Shown: piece after piece, positions 31,328 to 39,929 of the stretch
Numbering within the stretch: position 1 is the stretch's first letter
Layout: each line of letters opens with the position of its first letter
Assembly (NCBI GenBank): GCA_017743585.1
Contig: JAGHYP010000001.1
Coordinates: forward strand, 1-52,889
DNA: 52,889 bases
Source of the DNA: Chloroflexota bacterium
GTDB lineage: Bacteria; Chloroflexota; Anaerolineae; Aggregatilineales; UBA2796
Direction of reading: 5' to 3'
Position numbers and translations under genes: made by a program
Notes under the pieces: generated by a model
The model's database searches: none
Told to the model about the DNA's origin: nothing
What the model saw: the letters and a program-made list of their open reading frames with translations, nothing else

Positions 31328-32457
31328 TGATCGAGGCGCTCGTCGCGTTGATCAGCGGCGGCGCGCTCTTCTTCTTCGGCGTGACGGCGATCAGCAACGT
31401 TTTCTTCTTCCCGCGCCTGAGGCGTCTGACGCCGAGCGAGAGGCCTCATCTTTCAATTTTGATTCCAGCGCGCGATGAAGCGCGTGTGATCGGGGAGACC
31501 GTGCGCAGCCTTTTGGCACAGAGCTACACAAACTTCGAGCTGCTCGTGCTGGATGACAACTCGACCGATGGGACAAGCGAGGCGGCATGTGCCGCAGCGG
31601 CGGGCGACCCGCGCTTACGCATTTTGCGCGGCGCGCCATTGCCTGCGGGGTGGGGCGGCAAGAATTGGGCATGTCATCAGCTGAGCCAAGCGGCGCGCGG
31701 CGAGTGGCTGCTCTTCAGCGATGCAGATGTGCGCTGGCATCCCGAAGCGCTCAGCGCGCTCGTCGCGCACATGGCTCGCACGCGCGCCGATCTGCTGACC
31801 GTCTGGCCAACGCAGCTTGCGCAAACTTGGGCAGAGCGCCTAGTCGTGCCGCTGATGATGTTCGCCATCCTCGCCTACCTGCCGATCATCATGGTTCACC
31901 ACTCGCGCCTGATGATTTTCGCGGCCGCCAATGGGCAGGTTATGTTGTTCAGGCGCGCGGCCTATCAGCAGATCGGCGGTCACGCGGCAGTGCGCAGCAA
32001 AGTGGTCGAGGACGTGACTTTGGCGCGGCGGATCAAGGCGGCAGGGCTGCGCTTGCGGATGTTCGACGGCAATCAGCTGATCAGCTGCCGCATGTATCGC
32101 GGCTGGATGGCTGTGCGCGATGGCTTCGCCAAGAACATCCTCGCTGGGCATGGCGATAGCGTGGCATTCCTGCTCCTCTCGACCGCTCTGCACTGGCTCG
32201 CCTTCGTGGCGCCGTTCGCTTGGCTGCCGCTGAGCGGATTCGCGGCGACTCCTGCGCTGCTATGCGCGGGCGTGATTGCGCTGCGCATGTTGACGGCGGC
32301 GACGTCGCGGCAGCGCTTGTCAGACGCGCTCCTGATGCCGATCTCAGTTGCATTGATGACGCGGATTGCTGCGCAGGCGCTCTATTGGCGGCTGCGCTAC
32401 GGCGGCGTGCAGTGGAAAGGACGCATGTTGCGCGGCGAGGGAGCGAGATATGGCTGA
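31327..32457 (+). CDS. cruG: Family 2 glycosyltransferase, CruG-like
   Basis: 376 residues. The GT2 core follows an N-terminal membrane anchor: HLSILIPARDEARVIGET (about 40-58), LLVLDDNSTDGT, DADVRWHPEAL (DxD-type metal motif) and the ED motif in SKVVEDVTLARRIKAAG. The C-terminal part has two or three membrane helices. This architecture matches CruG, which adds a sugar to the 2'- or 1'-hydroxyl of myxol-type carotenoids. Its place next to cruF supports the assignment; other GT2 roles are possible. The ATG at 31327 overlaps the plsY stop; a GTG three bases earlier is an alternative. It overlaps the next gene by 8 nt. Confidence 0.85.
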   Translation: MIEALVALISGGALFFFGVTAISNVFFFPRLRRLTPSERPHLSILIPARDEARVIGETVRSLLAQSYTNFELLVLDDNSTDGTSEAACAAAAGDPRLRILRGAPLPAGWGGKNWACHQLSQAARGEWLLFSDADVRWHPEALSALVAHMARTRADLLTVWPTQLAQTWAERLVVPLMMFAILAYLPIIMVHHSRLMIFAAANGQVMLFRRAAYQQIGGHAAVRSKVVEDVTLARRIKAAGLRLRMFDGNQLISCRMYRGWMAVRDGFAKNILAGHGDSVAFLLLSTALHWLAFVAPFAWLPLSGFAATPALLCAGVIALRMLTAATSRQRLSDALLMPISVALMTRIAAQALYWRLRYGGVQWKGRMLRGEGARYG

Positions 32458-33946
32458 GCCAATCGCGATCGTCGGCGGCGGCATCGGCGGCTTGAGCGCA
32501 GCCATTCATCTGGCGGCGGCGGGCGAGCGCGTGATCGTGTTCGAGCAGAATGCGCAGGTCGGCGGCAAGATGAGCGAGTTGCGCGCCGAAGGGTTTCGCT
32601 GGGATACCGGCCCCTCAGTCATCACCATGCCGCACGTCTTCGAGGCGCTCTTCGCGGCGGCGGGCAAGCGCATGGCCGACTATCTGACGTTGCTGCCTGC
32701 CGAGCCGCTCACACGCTATTTCTATCGCGATGGCACAGTGCTGGACGCTACAAGGGACTTGCCGCGCATGATCGCTCAGATCGAGCAGATCGAGCGGCGC
32801 GACGTAGAGGGCTACTTGGCGTATTTGGCGTATGCGGCGCGCTTGCATCGCATCACAGGCGAGGTGTTCATCTACGATACGCCGCCGACGCCCGCCAGCC
32901 TGTTCAAAGTGCCGCTGCGCGATGCGTTGCGCGTGGACGCCATGCGCTCGATGGATGCCGCCATTCGCAGCTTTGTGCGCTCGCCGCACCTGCGGCAATT
33001 GCTGGGCAGATTCGCCACATACGTCGGCGCCAGTCCATACCGCGCCCCCGCCACGCTGAATGTGATCGGGCACGTGGAGCTGAATGGTGGCGTCTACTAT
33101 CCGCGCGGCGGCGTCTACGCGATTGCGCGCGCAATGGCGCGCCTCGCAACGGAGCTCGGCGTCGAGATTCGGACGAGCTGCGCAGTCGAGCGCATTTTGG
33201 TGAAGAATCGACGCGTGAGCGGCGTGCAGGTTGGCGGCGAGCGCATGAGCGCCAAGGCAGTCGTCGCCAATGTGGACGTGGCGACGGTCTATGAGAAACT
33301 CCTGCCTGCTGAGGCGGTCAACGCGGCGCGCTTGAGGCGCCTGCTGCGCGCAGAGCCATCCTGCTCAGGCTATGTGCTGCTGCTCAGCGTGCAAGGTGCG
33401 CATGAGCGCCTTGCGCACCACAACGTCTTTTTCACGGATGACTACCGCGCCGAGTTCGCCGATATTTTTGAGCGCGGTGTGACGCCGAGCGATCCGACTG
33501 TTTATGTTGCGATCACCTCGAAGAGCGACCCAGAAGACGCGCCTGCGGGCATGGAGAATTGGTTTGTACTGGTCAACGCGCCTGCGCTGAGCGAGCGCTA
33601 CGATTGGACGCGCGATGCGCCGCGCTACCGCGATCGCGTGTTGGCGGCGCTTGCCAAATTCGGCATTGTGCCGCACATCCGCGCTGAATATCAGTTGACG
33701 CCAGCCGATATCGCGCGCTTGACAGGCGCGCGGCGCGGCGCGCTCTATGGCACGTCTTCGAACACGCCTCTCGCAGCGTTTCTGCGCCCGCACAACCGCG
33801 CGCGCGACGTGCGCGGGCTATATTTCGCGGGCGGCACAGCGCACCCCGGCGGCGGAGTGCCAATGGTGACGCTCAGCGGCGGCGTGGCAGCGCGCCTGCT
33901 CTTAGCCGATCTGGGCAAACGCGCACAAGTGCCGACTCAGGCTTGA
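32450..33946 (+). CDS. Second CrtI-family carotenoid desaturase/oxidoreductase (CrtD-like)
   Basis: 498 residues with the CrtI architecture: IAIVGGGIGGLSAAIHLAA at the N-terminus, GFRWDTGPSVITMPHVFE, and the C-terminal FAD motif LYFAGGTAHPGGGVPMVTLS. It differs clearly from the first CrtI in this window, so the two are paralogs with different roles. In pathways with CruF and CruG a second desaturase normally introduces the 3,4-double bond (CrtD) after hydration; a ketolase or oxygenase of the CrtO/CrtP type is the alternative. Start ATG at 32450 overlaps the GT2 stop; the longer ORF from 32366 lies within the GT2 gene. It closes the compact operon. Confidence 0.88.
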   Translation: MAEPIAIVGGGIGGLSAAIHLAAAGERVIVFEQNAQVGGKMSELRAEGFRWDTGPSVITMPHVFEALFAAAGKRMADYLTLLPAEPLTRYFYRDGTVLDATRDLPRMIAQIEQIERRDVEGYLAYLAYAARLHRITGEVFIYDTPPTPASLFKVPLRDALRVDAMRSMDAAIRSFVRSPHLRQLLGRFATYVGASPYRAPATLNVIGHVELNGGVYYPRGGVYAIARAMARLATELGVEIRTSCAVERILVKNRRVSGVQVGGERMSAKAVVANVDVATVYEKLLPAEAVNAARLRRLLRAEPSCSGYVLLLSVQGAHERLAHHNVFFTDDYRAEFADIFERGVTPSDPTVYVAITSKSDPEDAPAGMENWFVLVNAPALSERYDWTRDAPRYRDRVLAALAKFGIVPHIRAEYQLTPADIARLTGARRGALYGTSSNTPLAAFLRPHNRARDVRGLYFAGGTAHPGGGVPMVTLSGGVAARLLLADLGKRAQVPTQA

Positions 33947-34227
33947 CCAGACTGCAATAGCACTGTAGGAGCAGGCGCTGTGGCAGCTATCACCTGCGCC
34001 TCTCTTATCGCGCCAATCCGATTCGGCCTTCCCCCTTGACCTTGACAGCTTGTGACGGCAACGCCTGCCCGCGGGCCGACAGGCCGGCACTGCAGCGCTC
34101 GGCCAAGCTGCGCGAAATTCGGCGCGGTTAAGCGTATGCCACGCTTCAAAGCCAGTGCGCAGTTGCCATTCAGCACGCGATATGACGAAAATTTGCTCAG
34201 CGTAGAGCTGAGGAATTACGCCTGCCC
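33947..34227. other. Gap between the second desaturase and photolyase
   Basis: 281 bases without a gene. There is no strong terminator or promoter. A small hairpin (CTCAGC 34196-34201, GCTGAG 34207-34212, 5-nt loop) lies just before the photolyase ATG and overlaps its weak Shine-Dalgarno (GAGGA), which could reduce translation. TTGACC and TTGACA occur near 34038-34049 but no matching -10 is seen. The minus-strand ORF that crosses this gap has no coding character. Confidence 0.4.
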
Positions 34228-35676
34228 ATGACACGCCTGATCTGGTGGTTGCGCCGCGACCTGCGCCTGAACGATAACGCGGCGCTGCACTATGCGCTCA
34301 CTCACGCTGAGCATGTGATTCCAGTCTTCATCTTGGACGCGACCTTGCTGAACGCGGAGCGGCTGCGCGGCGCGCGCCTCGCATGGCTTTTCGACGGCCT
34401 GCGCGCGCTCGACTCTGATCTAGCGCGCTACGGCGCGCGTCTGATCGTCCGCGAAGGCGCGCCTGCCGATATGCTGCCCGCGTTGTGCGCGGAGATCGGC
34501 GCGGAAGGCGTCGTCTTCAACCGCGACTACAGCCCGTATGCCGTGAAGCGCGATTCAGCTGTGCAGAAGGCGCTGCGCGAGCGCGGCTTGCTTGCGCACA
34601 GCTGCGCCGATCTGCTCATTCACGAGCCACACGAAGTGCCGAGCAAGAGCGGCAAGCCGTATGACGTCTATTCGCCCTTCCGCCGCGCATGGGAGGCCTT
34701 GCCCAAGCCTGAGCCGTACGTCATCACAGACGCGCTGCGCGCCAAATTGCGGCTGCCTGACGATCTGGCCCACTTGCCGAGCGCGCCGATTCCAACTGGC
34801 GCTCAACCCGCGCCGCAGCCGATCGGCGCGCCGGGCGAAGCGGAAGCGTTGCGGCGGCTCGATGCCTTCATAGCCGCGCCGATCTATCGCTACCACGAGC
34901 GGCGCGATCTGCACGGCGAAGACGGCACTTCTGCGCTCAGCCCTTACCTGCGCTTCGGCATGATCAGCGCGCGCACGTGCTACCATGCGGCGCTCAAGGC
35001 GCGTGCCGCCGCGCCGGATGAATCAGCGCGCAAAGGCGTGGATGTGTGGATCAGCGAGCTGGTCTGGCGAGAGTTTAACTATCAAGTGCTGGCGCGCTAT
35101 CCACACAGCGCGCGCCGCAATCTGCGCCCCGCCCATGACGCCATTCAGTGGGAAGATAATCCTGCCTATCTCGCCGCTTGGCGCGAAGGTCGGACGGGCT
35201 ATCCAGTAGTGGACGCGGCGATTCGTCAGTTGCTGCAGACGGGCTGGATTCACAATCGGGCGCGCATGATCGTCGCCTCATTCTTGTGTAAAGATTTGCT
35301 GTGCGATTGGCGGCACGGCGAGCGCTTCTTCATGCAGCATCTGTTGGATGGCGACGTGGCGAACAACGTCGGCGGCTGGCAATGGACAGCTGGGACAGGC
35401 ACAGATGCTGCGCCCTACTTCCGCATTTTCAACCCGATTGCGCAATCCGAGAAATTCGATCCGCAGGGCAATTACATTCGGCGATGGCTGCCTGAGCTGG
35501 CGAATCTACCTGCCAAGTTCATCCACGCGCCGTTCACGATGAGCGCCGCTGAGCAACGGCACTTCGGCGTGCTGATCGGGCGCGACTACCCGCCGCCGAT
35601 AGTGGATCATGAGATGCAACGCGAGAAAGCGTTGCGCATGTACGCCGCTGCTAGGCAAAAGCGCGATAGCGCCTGA
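34228..35676 (+). CDS. phrB: Deoxyribodipyrimidine photolyase (class I CPD type)
   Basis: 482 residues with both photolyase domains. The N-terminal antenna-binding domain begins WWLRRDLRLNDNAALHYAL. The FAD-binding domain contains ELVWREFNYQVLARYP, GRTGYPVVDAAIRQLLQTG, NRARMIVASFLCKDLL and NVGGWQWTAGTGTDAAPYFR, which carries conserved Trp and Asp residues for electron transfer and flavin contact. It reverses UV-induced cyclobutane pyrimidine dimers in blue light. A membrane-free, intact enzyme. Association with carotenoid genes is common in bacteria where a light-responsive regulator controls both, but no such regulator is in the window. Confidence 0.95.
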   Translation: MTRLIWWLRRDLRLNDNAALHYALTHAEHVIPVFILDATLLNAERLRGARLAWLFDGLRALDSDLARYGARLIVREGAPADMLPALCAEIGAEGVVFNRDYSPYAVKRDSAVQKALRERGLLAHSCADLLIHEPHEVPSKSGKPYDVYSPFRRAWEALPKPEPYVITDALRAKLRLPDDLAHLPSAPIPTGAQPAPQPIGAPGEAEALRRLDAFIAAPIYRYHERRDLHGEDGTSALSPYLRFGMISARTCYHAALKARAAAPDESARKGVDVWISELVWREFNYQVLARYPHSARRNLRPAHDAIQWEDNPAYLAAWREGRTGYPVVDAAIRQLLQTGWIHNRARMIVASFLCKDLLCDWRHGERFFMQHLLDGDVANNVGGWQWTAGTGTDAAPYFRIFNPIAQSEKFDPQGNYIRRWLPELANLPAKFIHAPFTMSAAEQRHFGVLIGRDYPPPIVDHEMQREKALRMYAAARQKRDSA

Positions 35677-35717
35677 GCTGCAGAGCAGATGCTGAGGCGC
35701 GCAGAGCGCGACGCACC

Positions 35718-37514
35718 TCAGTGTGGCGGATAGTAAGGCGCGCGCGCCGCCTCTTCGCTCAGCTCAAGCACAAAACGCGGCTCGATCCACATCGCGCGGT
35801 CGTTGTAGGATGCGTCAGACGTCTCTGTCTCAAGAATGATCATCAGGAGATTGCGCTGATTCATGAACGGCGCAAGGCTGACGCGAATTGGCACAGGCTC
35901 GCGCTGCGTGCGCGGATCGAAGTGCTGCTCGAAGAGCAGCTTGCGCTCTTGAAGCCATAATTGCCCATAGATTCGGAAGGTGACGCCTTCGGAGGGTTGC
36001 TCGCCAGGCGCGACGTATAACGACGCTGCAAGGTAGGCAGGCGCCGTGATGTGCTGAAACCAAACCGTCCAATCTTGCATGGCAGGCGGCTGCTGCAACA
36101 GGACGTTATGGCGCTCGCCGTTGATTTCCCACGTTGTGAAGCGCGTCTCGGGCGAGCGCCCAGATGGCCAGCCATCGCCGATGAACTGAAGCGGCACTGC
36201 TACCTCCCCAAAGCGCGGCACAACAGGCGGCTCTTGGGCAAATATGCTAAGTCGCCGCACAGCCAGCTGATCGGCGCGCACCAACACTGGCAGCAAATTG
36301 CTCCTGCCTGCCGCTAGATCTTTTGCACAGTTAAGGTCGCGCGTGACAGGCAGCTCGCGCAGACACGCCCTGCGCGCCATGTAATCTGGCAGACGAACTA
36401 GGACGAGACTCGCTAGGAAGACTGCGCTCAAGCCGATGCCTGCCAGTGCATTCAGACGATATAGCCATCGCACAGATGGTTGCCGCCATAGCAGCAAATT
36501 GCTCGCGCTGACCACCAATAGGGCAACCCAAAACGGCACGCCATTGGTCACATAGCGTGCGTTGAGTGGAAAGGCTGAAACGCCATCGAAGAAGATCCAG
36601 CGTGCATAGGCTGTCATGAAGGCTGAGAGTACGCTGAACGCCGCCAAGCCTGCCCAGCTCGCAAGCCATTCAGGGCGACGGCGCAAAAGTAGCGCGTTGA
36701 ATGCAAACATCAGCAGACCTAGGATGCCGACTGGTGTGCCGGCAATTAGATGCATCACTGGCGCGAGCGGGGCGCTTAGGAAGGCGACTGTGAAATGCGC
36801 GATCAATCCAAGTTGGTTCAACGAAGGTGGCGAGCCGGGGCGTGTACTTACAACAAAGCGCACAATCATGATTGTGCTGATCACAAACCAAACGGCGTAG
36901 TGCTGCCAACGCCGATAGCCGCGCAGCCAGAGCGTGATCACAGGCGGCAGCCAGAACATCGGCGCTGCGCCGAGCCCAATAGAGCCAAGTACGCCGATGA
37001 AAGCCGCCAGCAGCAGCGGTCGCCAGCCAATCGCCGTTACTTGGATTATCAATAGCACGGCTACCACGCACAACGTGAAGGCAAAATAGTTGTTTTGAAA
37101 GCCAACAAGCCAGTTGATCGCCTGTTTGGGCGTGAAGATGAGCGCGCTCAGCGGCAGCGCAAGCCACAGCGCTAGGCGCCGATCTTGCCGCCAGACAAGC
37201 CATAGGACGCTTGCTAGGATAAGCCCGTTCATCAGCAAACTGAGTAGCATGTCAAATTGAAGGTTGTAGCGTGTTAGCGGCGTGTGCAAAGCGACCATCA
37301 GCTTGGTGAACAGATGTGGATGCTCGTAGACTGGCGTGAGAAGTTGGCCAAGCGTGAGCGTTCCATCGTGGACAGCAATGGCAGTCAATGCAGAGTCGAA
37401 CCACTCTTCGATGTATGGACTATTAGTGCTGTATGTCAGCATAATGTGGACAGCGTTCAAGATTGGCAAGATCGCTAGCGCTGCCCAAAGCGTCAGCCAA
37501 CGATTGACTCGCAC
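35718..37514 (-). CDS. Polytopic membrane protein, GT-C-like, 598 aa
   Basis: I do not recognise the exact family. Ten or so membrane helices fill residues 1-400, preceded by a loop with the acidic pair YIEEWFDSAL after the first helix, a feature of GT-C enzymes that use lipid-linked sugars. The last 190 residues (from about 410) are soluble and beta-rich and end at YYPPH. The overall plan, GT-C-like helices plus an exterior C-terminal domain, repeats that of two other genes in this window. Base composition looks somewhat less GC-rich than the neighbours (more TTG/AAG/CAA codons), which could indicate recent arrival; this was judged by eye. It is 18 bp after the peptidase gene. Confidence 0.7.
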   Translation of the reverse strand: MRVNRWLTLWAALAILPILNAVHIMLTYSTNSPYIEEWFDSALTAIAVHDGTLTLGQLLTPVYEHPHLFTKLMVALHTPLTRYNLQFDMLLSLLMNGLILASVLWLVWRQDRRLALWLALPLSALIFTPKQAINWLVGFQNNYFAFTLCVVAVLLIIQVTAIGWRPLLLAAFIGVLGSIGLGAAPMFWLPPVITLWLRGYRRWQHYAVWFVISTIMIVRFVVSTRPGSPPSLNQLGLIAHFTVAFLSAPLAPVMHLIAGTPVGILGLLMFAFNALLLRRRPEWLASWAGLAAFSVLSAFMTAYARWIFFDGVSAFPLNARYVTNGVPFWVALLVVSASNLLLWRQPSVRWLYRLNALAGIGLSAVFLASLVLVRLPDYMARRACLRELPVTRDLNCAKDLAAGRSNLLPVLVRADQLAVRRLSIFAQEPPVVPRFGEVAVPLQFIGDGWPSGRSPETRFTTWEINGERHNVLLQQPPAMQDWTVWFQHITAPAYLAASLYVAPGEQPSEGVTFRIYGQLWLQERKLLFEQHFDPRTQREPVPIRVSLAPFMNQRNLLMIILETETSDASYNDRAMWIEPRFVLELSEEAARAPYYPPH

Positions 37515-37532
37515 GCTTCATTCTCCCTTCTA

Positions 37533-39146
37533 CTAGGATGAGCTCGAGATACGCGGCTCGCTACCGCGCACCCACTGATTGAAGATCGCGGACAGATCGC
37601 GCTTGGCGACGTCTTCGAAGGCGCGCTGTACATCATCTGTGACCGCGATGCCGTATTTGTGTCGCTTGAAGTACTCTGCGATTGCCGCGTAGACTGTCTC
37701 GCGCCCAAGCAGTTGCTCTAGCGCCACGTAGAAGAGCGGACCTTTGGTGTAGATGATCGCGCCATAAGCAATGCCCGTGTAACTGCGCACGGGCAGCTCG
37801 AGCGGCAGGTCAGGCAGGCCGCGCTTGAGATAGGCCGTGTAGCGCTGCTGGAAATTATCCACATACGCCTCGCCGACCTTTGGATCGGCGTAGGCGGCGC
37901 GGAAGTAGACGAACTCGGCGTAACTCGTCAGCGACTCGTCAATCCACGGCAAGCTCACCTGATTGTTGCCAACGAGCGCGTAAAACCACTGATGTCCGAT
38001 CTCATGCGCGATCACCACTTCGAGGAATCGATTGCCCTGCACCCAAGCGCGCTCAGCAATTTGAACGATGCCGGGAAACTCCACGCCGCTTGGCGTTGGA
38101 TTTTGCGCCACGACCAGCTCAGCATAAGGATACTCGCCAAACGTGGCGTTGAAGATCGTGAGCGCCTGCACTGCGTATTGCATGGCGACCTTCGTGCCGT
38201 CGGTCGGCTGCTCGGCGCAATCTTTGTAGTGCAGCATCACGATGCGCGTGCCATCGGCTTCGGTCTCCGTGATCATGTAGCGTCGGCTCGCTTGAAAAGC
38301 GTGATCTCGCATCGGACCGGTCACGTCGCGGTAGGTGATCGTGCCGTCGCCGTTGTGCCTCGTCTCGATGATCACGCCGCTTGTTGCCACCACCAAATCC
38401 GAAGGCAAGGTCAGGCGCACGTCGTATAAGCCTATCTCAGTGTAGGCAGGATCGCCTTGCGGCGATGGCAAGTCCGTCCACCACCCTACGTTCGGCTCGT
38501 ACACTGAGAGCGTGGGATACCAGGCCGTGGCGGAGACGACGTCGTTGACGTAGCCGAAGCGACCGTAGCTGGTGTTCAAACCGCGTGTCATGACGAGCGT
38601 GAAATCGAGGCGCAGCTCGACCGATTCGCCTGCCTGCAGCGGCACAGGCAACGGCACTCCCAACACTGAGCGCAGGTTTGAGAGGCTCGGCTCAACTTTT
38701 GTGCCATTCACCTCAACGTGATGAACGGTCATGCGCCCGCCGAGCGCAGGCGTGTTCGGATACAGGCGGAAGACGATCAGATCGAGCGCCTCGCCCGTGC
38801 GATTGGTGAAGCGCACGCGCTGCGCGCCGCGAAAGACGGCGTCAGGCTCAAAACGCAAGCTGGCGACGATGAAATAGCGGTTGGCGTTCACAAATCGATC
38901 CACGTCATCGGCGAAGGCAGGTTTCATCGCCTTCTTGTGCGCGCTCACGTCCTGCCAGTCAACTTCAGGCAGATCGAGCAGCGGCGGCGCAGGGACAGTC
39001 GTCGGCGTGGTGAGCGGGACGGCAGTCTCGGTCGGCTGCAAAGTTGGCCGTGCGCTGAGGGCGCGCTCAGGGGCGGATAAGCTGAGTGCGCTGAGCAGCA
39101 ACGCGCCCAGCAGCGCGAGCGCGACAAGGCGAAGAAGCGTTTTCAT
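37533..39146 (-). CDS. Secreted M1-family zinc metallopeptidase
   Basis: 537 residues. A signal peptide covers residues 1-28 (LLRLVALALLGALLLSALSL), followed by a Thr/Pro-rich linker (about 33-58). The catalytic domain has HEIGH at 381-385 and the third zinc ligand E404, giving HExxH-x18-E. The substrate-edge motif is SGVEFPG (353-359) rather than the GxMEN of classical aminopeptidase N, so peptide specificity may differ. A later Tyr in the RSYTGIAYGAIIYTKG segment fits the catalytic tyrosine. The ATG at 39146 is supported by AGGAT seven bases upstream and a promoter at 39184-39211; the ORF is open to 39323. Extracellular peptide use is the likely role. Confidence 0.88.
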   Translation of the reverse strand: MKTLLRLVALALLGALLLSALSLSAPERALSARPTLQPTETAVPLTTPTTVPAPPLLDLPEVDWQDVSAHKKAMKPAFADDVDRFVNANRYFIVASLRFEPDAVFRGAQRVRFTNRTGEALDLIVFRLYPNTPALGGRMTVHHVEVNGTKVEPSLSNLRSVLGVPLPVPLQAGESVELRLDFTLVMTRGLNTSYGRFGYVNDVVSATAWYPTLSVYEPNVGWWTDLPSPQGDPAYTEIGLYDVRLTLPSDLVVATSGVIIETRHNGDGTITYRDVTGPMRDHAFQASRRYMITETEADGTRIVMLHYKDCAEQPTDGTKVAMQYAVQALTIFNATFGEYPYAELVVAQNPTPSGVEFPGIVQIAERAWVQGNRFLEVVIAHEIGHQWFYALVGNNQVSLPWIDESLTSYAEFVYFRAAYADPKVGEAYVDNFQQRYTAYLKRGLPDLPLELPVRSYTGIAYGAIIYTKGPLFYVALEQLLGRETVYAAIAEYFKRHKYGIAVTDDVQRAFEDVAKRDLSAIFNQWVRGSEPRISSSS

Positions 39147-39183
39147 GTGGCGATCCTGCGCTATTACAGAATGCAGGGCGTGA

Positions 39184-39211
39184 ATTGTAGCGCTCCTGCG
39201 CGCCTCAGCAA
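39184..39211 (-). promoter_or_regulatory. Promoter of the M1 peptidase gene
   Basis: On the minus strand: TTGCTG (39206-39211), 16-bp spacer ending GAGCGC, TACAAT (39184-39189). Predicted start near 39177, about 31 nt before the ATG at 39146. The location excludes the longer upstream reading frame. Confidence 0.6.
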
Positions 39212-39379
39212 AACCAATCGCGCAGGTCGCGCCAGTGGCACGGCGCTTGGCGTTCAATGGGCAGCCGATGAGAGCGGCGCGTGAGCAAGCCTGCGCCGTC
39301 AACCGACTCAGGCGGTGCGTCAAGCATCTCGTAGCACAACATAATCATGAGGCGCGGCAGCCATGCTTGCGCGCTCATC

Positions 39380-39874
39380 TCAGGCGAGCGTGATCAAAGC
39401 TTTGTTCTGTTCAACGGCTTGCCCCTTTTCCACATGAATGCGCTCAACTTTGCCATCGCGCGGCGCTTTGATGTCATTTTCCATCTTCATGGATTCGAGG
39501 ACGATCAGCGGCTGTCCTTTGCGCACTTGCTCGCCTTCGCTCACGCGCACTGCGACGATTAAGCCGGGCATCGGCGAGCGGATCACGATCTCGCCTTGCG
39601 CTATGCTCAAGCCGCTCGAAGCGCTCATCAAGCGCTGCTGGCGCTCGTCCAGCACTTCCACGTCATAAAGCTCGCCTTCGATCAGCACGTGGTAGCGCCC
39701 TTCGTGCCGCTCCACCAGCGCTTCGATGCTCTTGTTGTCGATCAGCGCTGAATAAAGCGCCTCTGAGATATGACGGAAATCAACCTGACGCGCCTCGCCA
39801 TTGATGATTAGGCGACCATCTTTGCCCAGCTCGATCTCAAATTTCCGCCCGTTAACCGTTGTCAGATACTTCAT
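39380..39874 (-). CDS. Biotin carboxyl carrier protein (biotin/lipoyl attachment domain)
   Basis: 164 residues. The C-terminal 75 residues form a biotinyl domain with the attachment motif ESMKMEND, Lys130 being the biotinylation site, and the preceding SPMPGLIVAVRVSEGEQVRKG. The N-terminal 85 residues (with YHVLIEGELYDVEVLDERQQ) correspond to the BT/linker region found at the C-terminus of acyl-CoA carboxylase alpha chains. So this looks like the tail of an alpha subunit encoded as a separate protein. It carries CO2 between a biotin carboxylase and a carboxyltransferase; neither is adjacent. The carboxyltransferase at 9310-10920 is a possible partner. A TATAAT box lies upstream. Confidence 0.9.
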   Translation of the reverse strand: MKYLTTVNGRKFEIELGKDGRLIINGEARQVDFRHISEALYSALIDNKSIEALVERHEGRYHVLIEGELYDVEVLDERQQRLMSASSGLSIAQGEIVIRSPMPGLIVAVRVSEGEQVRKGQPLIVLESMKMENDIKAPRDGKVERIHVEKGQAVEQNKALITLA

Positions 39875-39923
39875 GCTATTTCATGCGCTTTCTCGTCAAT
39901 GGTTGTAGAAAACCCTGCTGCCG

Positions 39924-39929
39924 ATTATA
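39924..39929 (-). promoter_or_regulatory. Candidate -10 box for the biotin carrier gene
   Basis: Perfect TATAAT on the minus strand directly preceded by GGGCGC, 49 bases before the ATG. The -35 region (CCTGAC at 16 bp) is weak. Confidence 0.5.

Noticed and set aside
33902..34234. 110-codon minus-strand ORF in the gap before photolyase
   Set aside because: No ribosome-binding site, overlaps the end of the desaturase gene, Ser/Arg/Ala-rich without a domain.
39147..39323. N-terminal extension of the M1 peptidase
   Set aside because: The promoter at 39184-39211 falls within it, and a normal signal peptide begins at the ATG at 39146.
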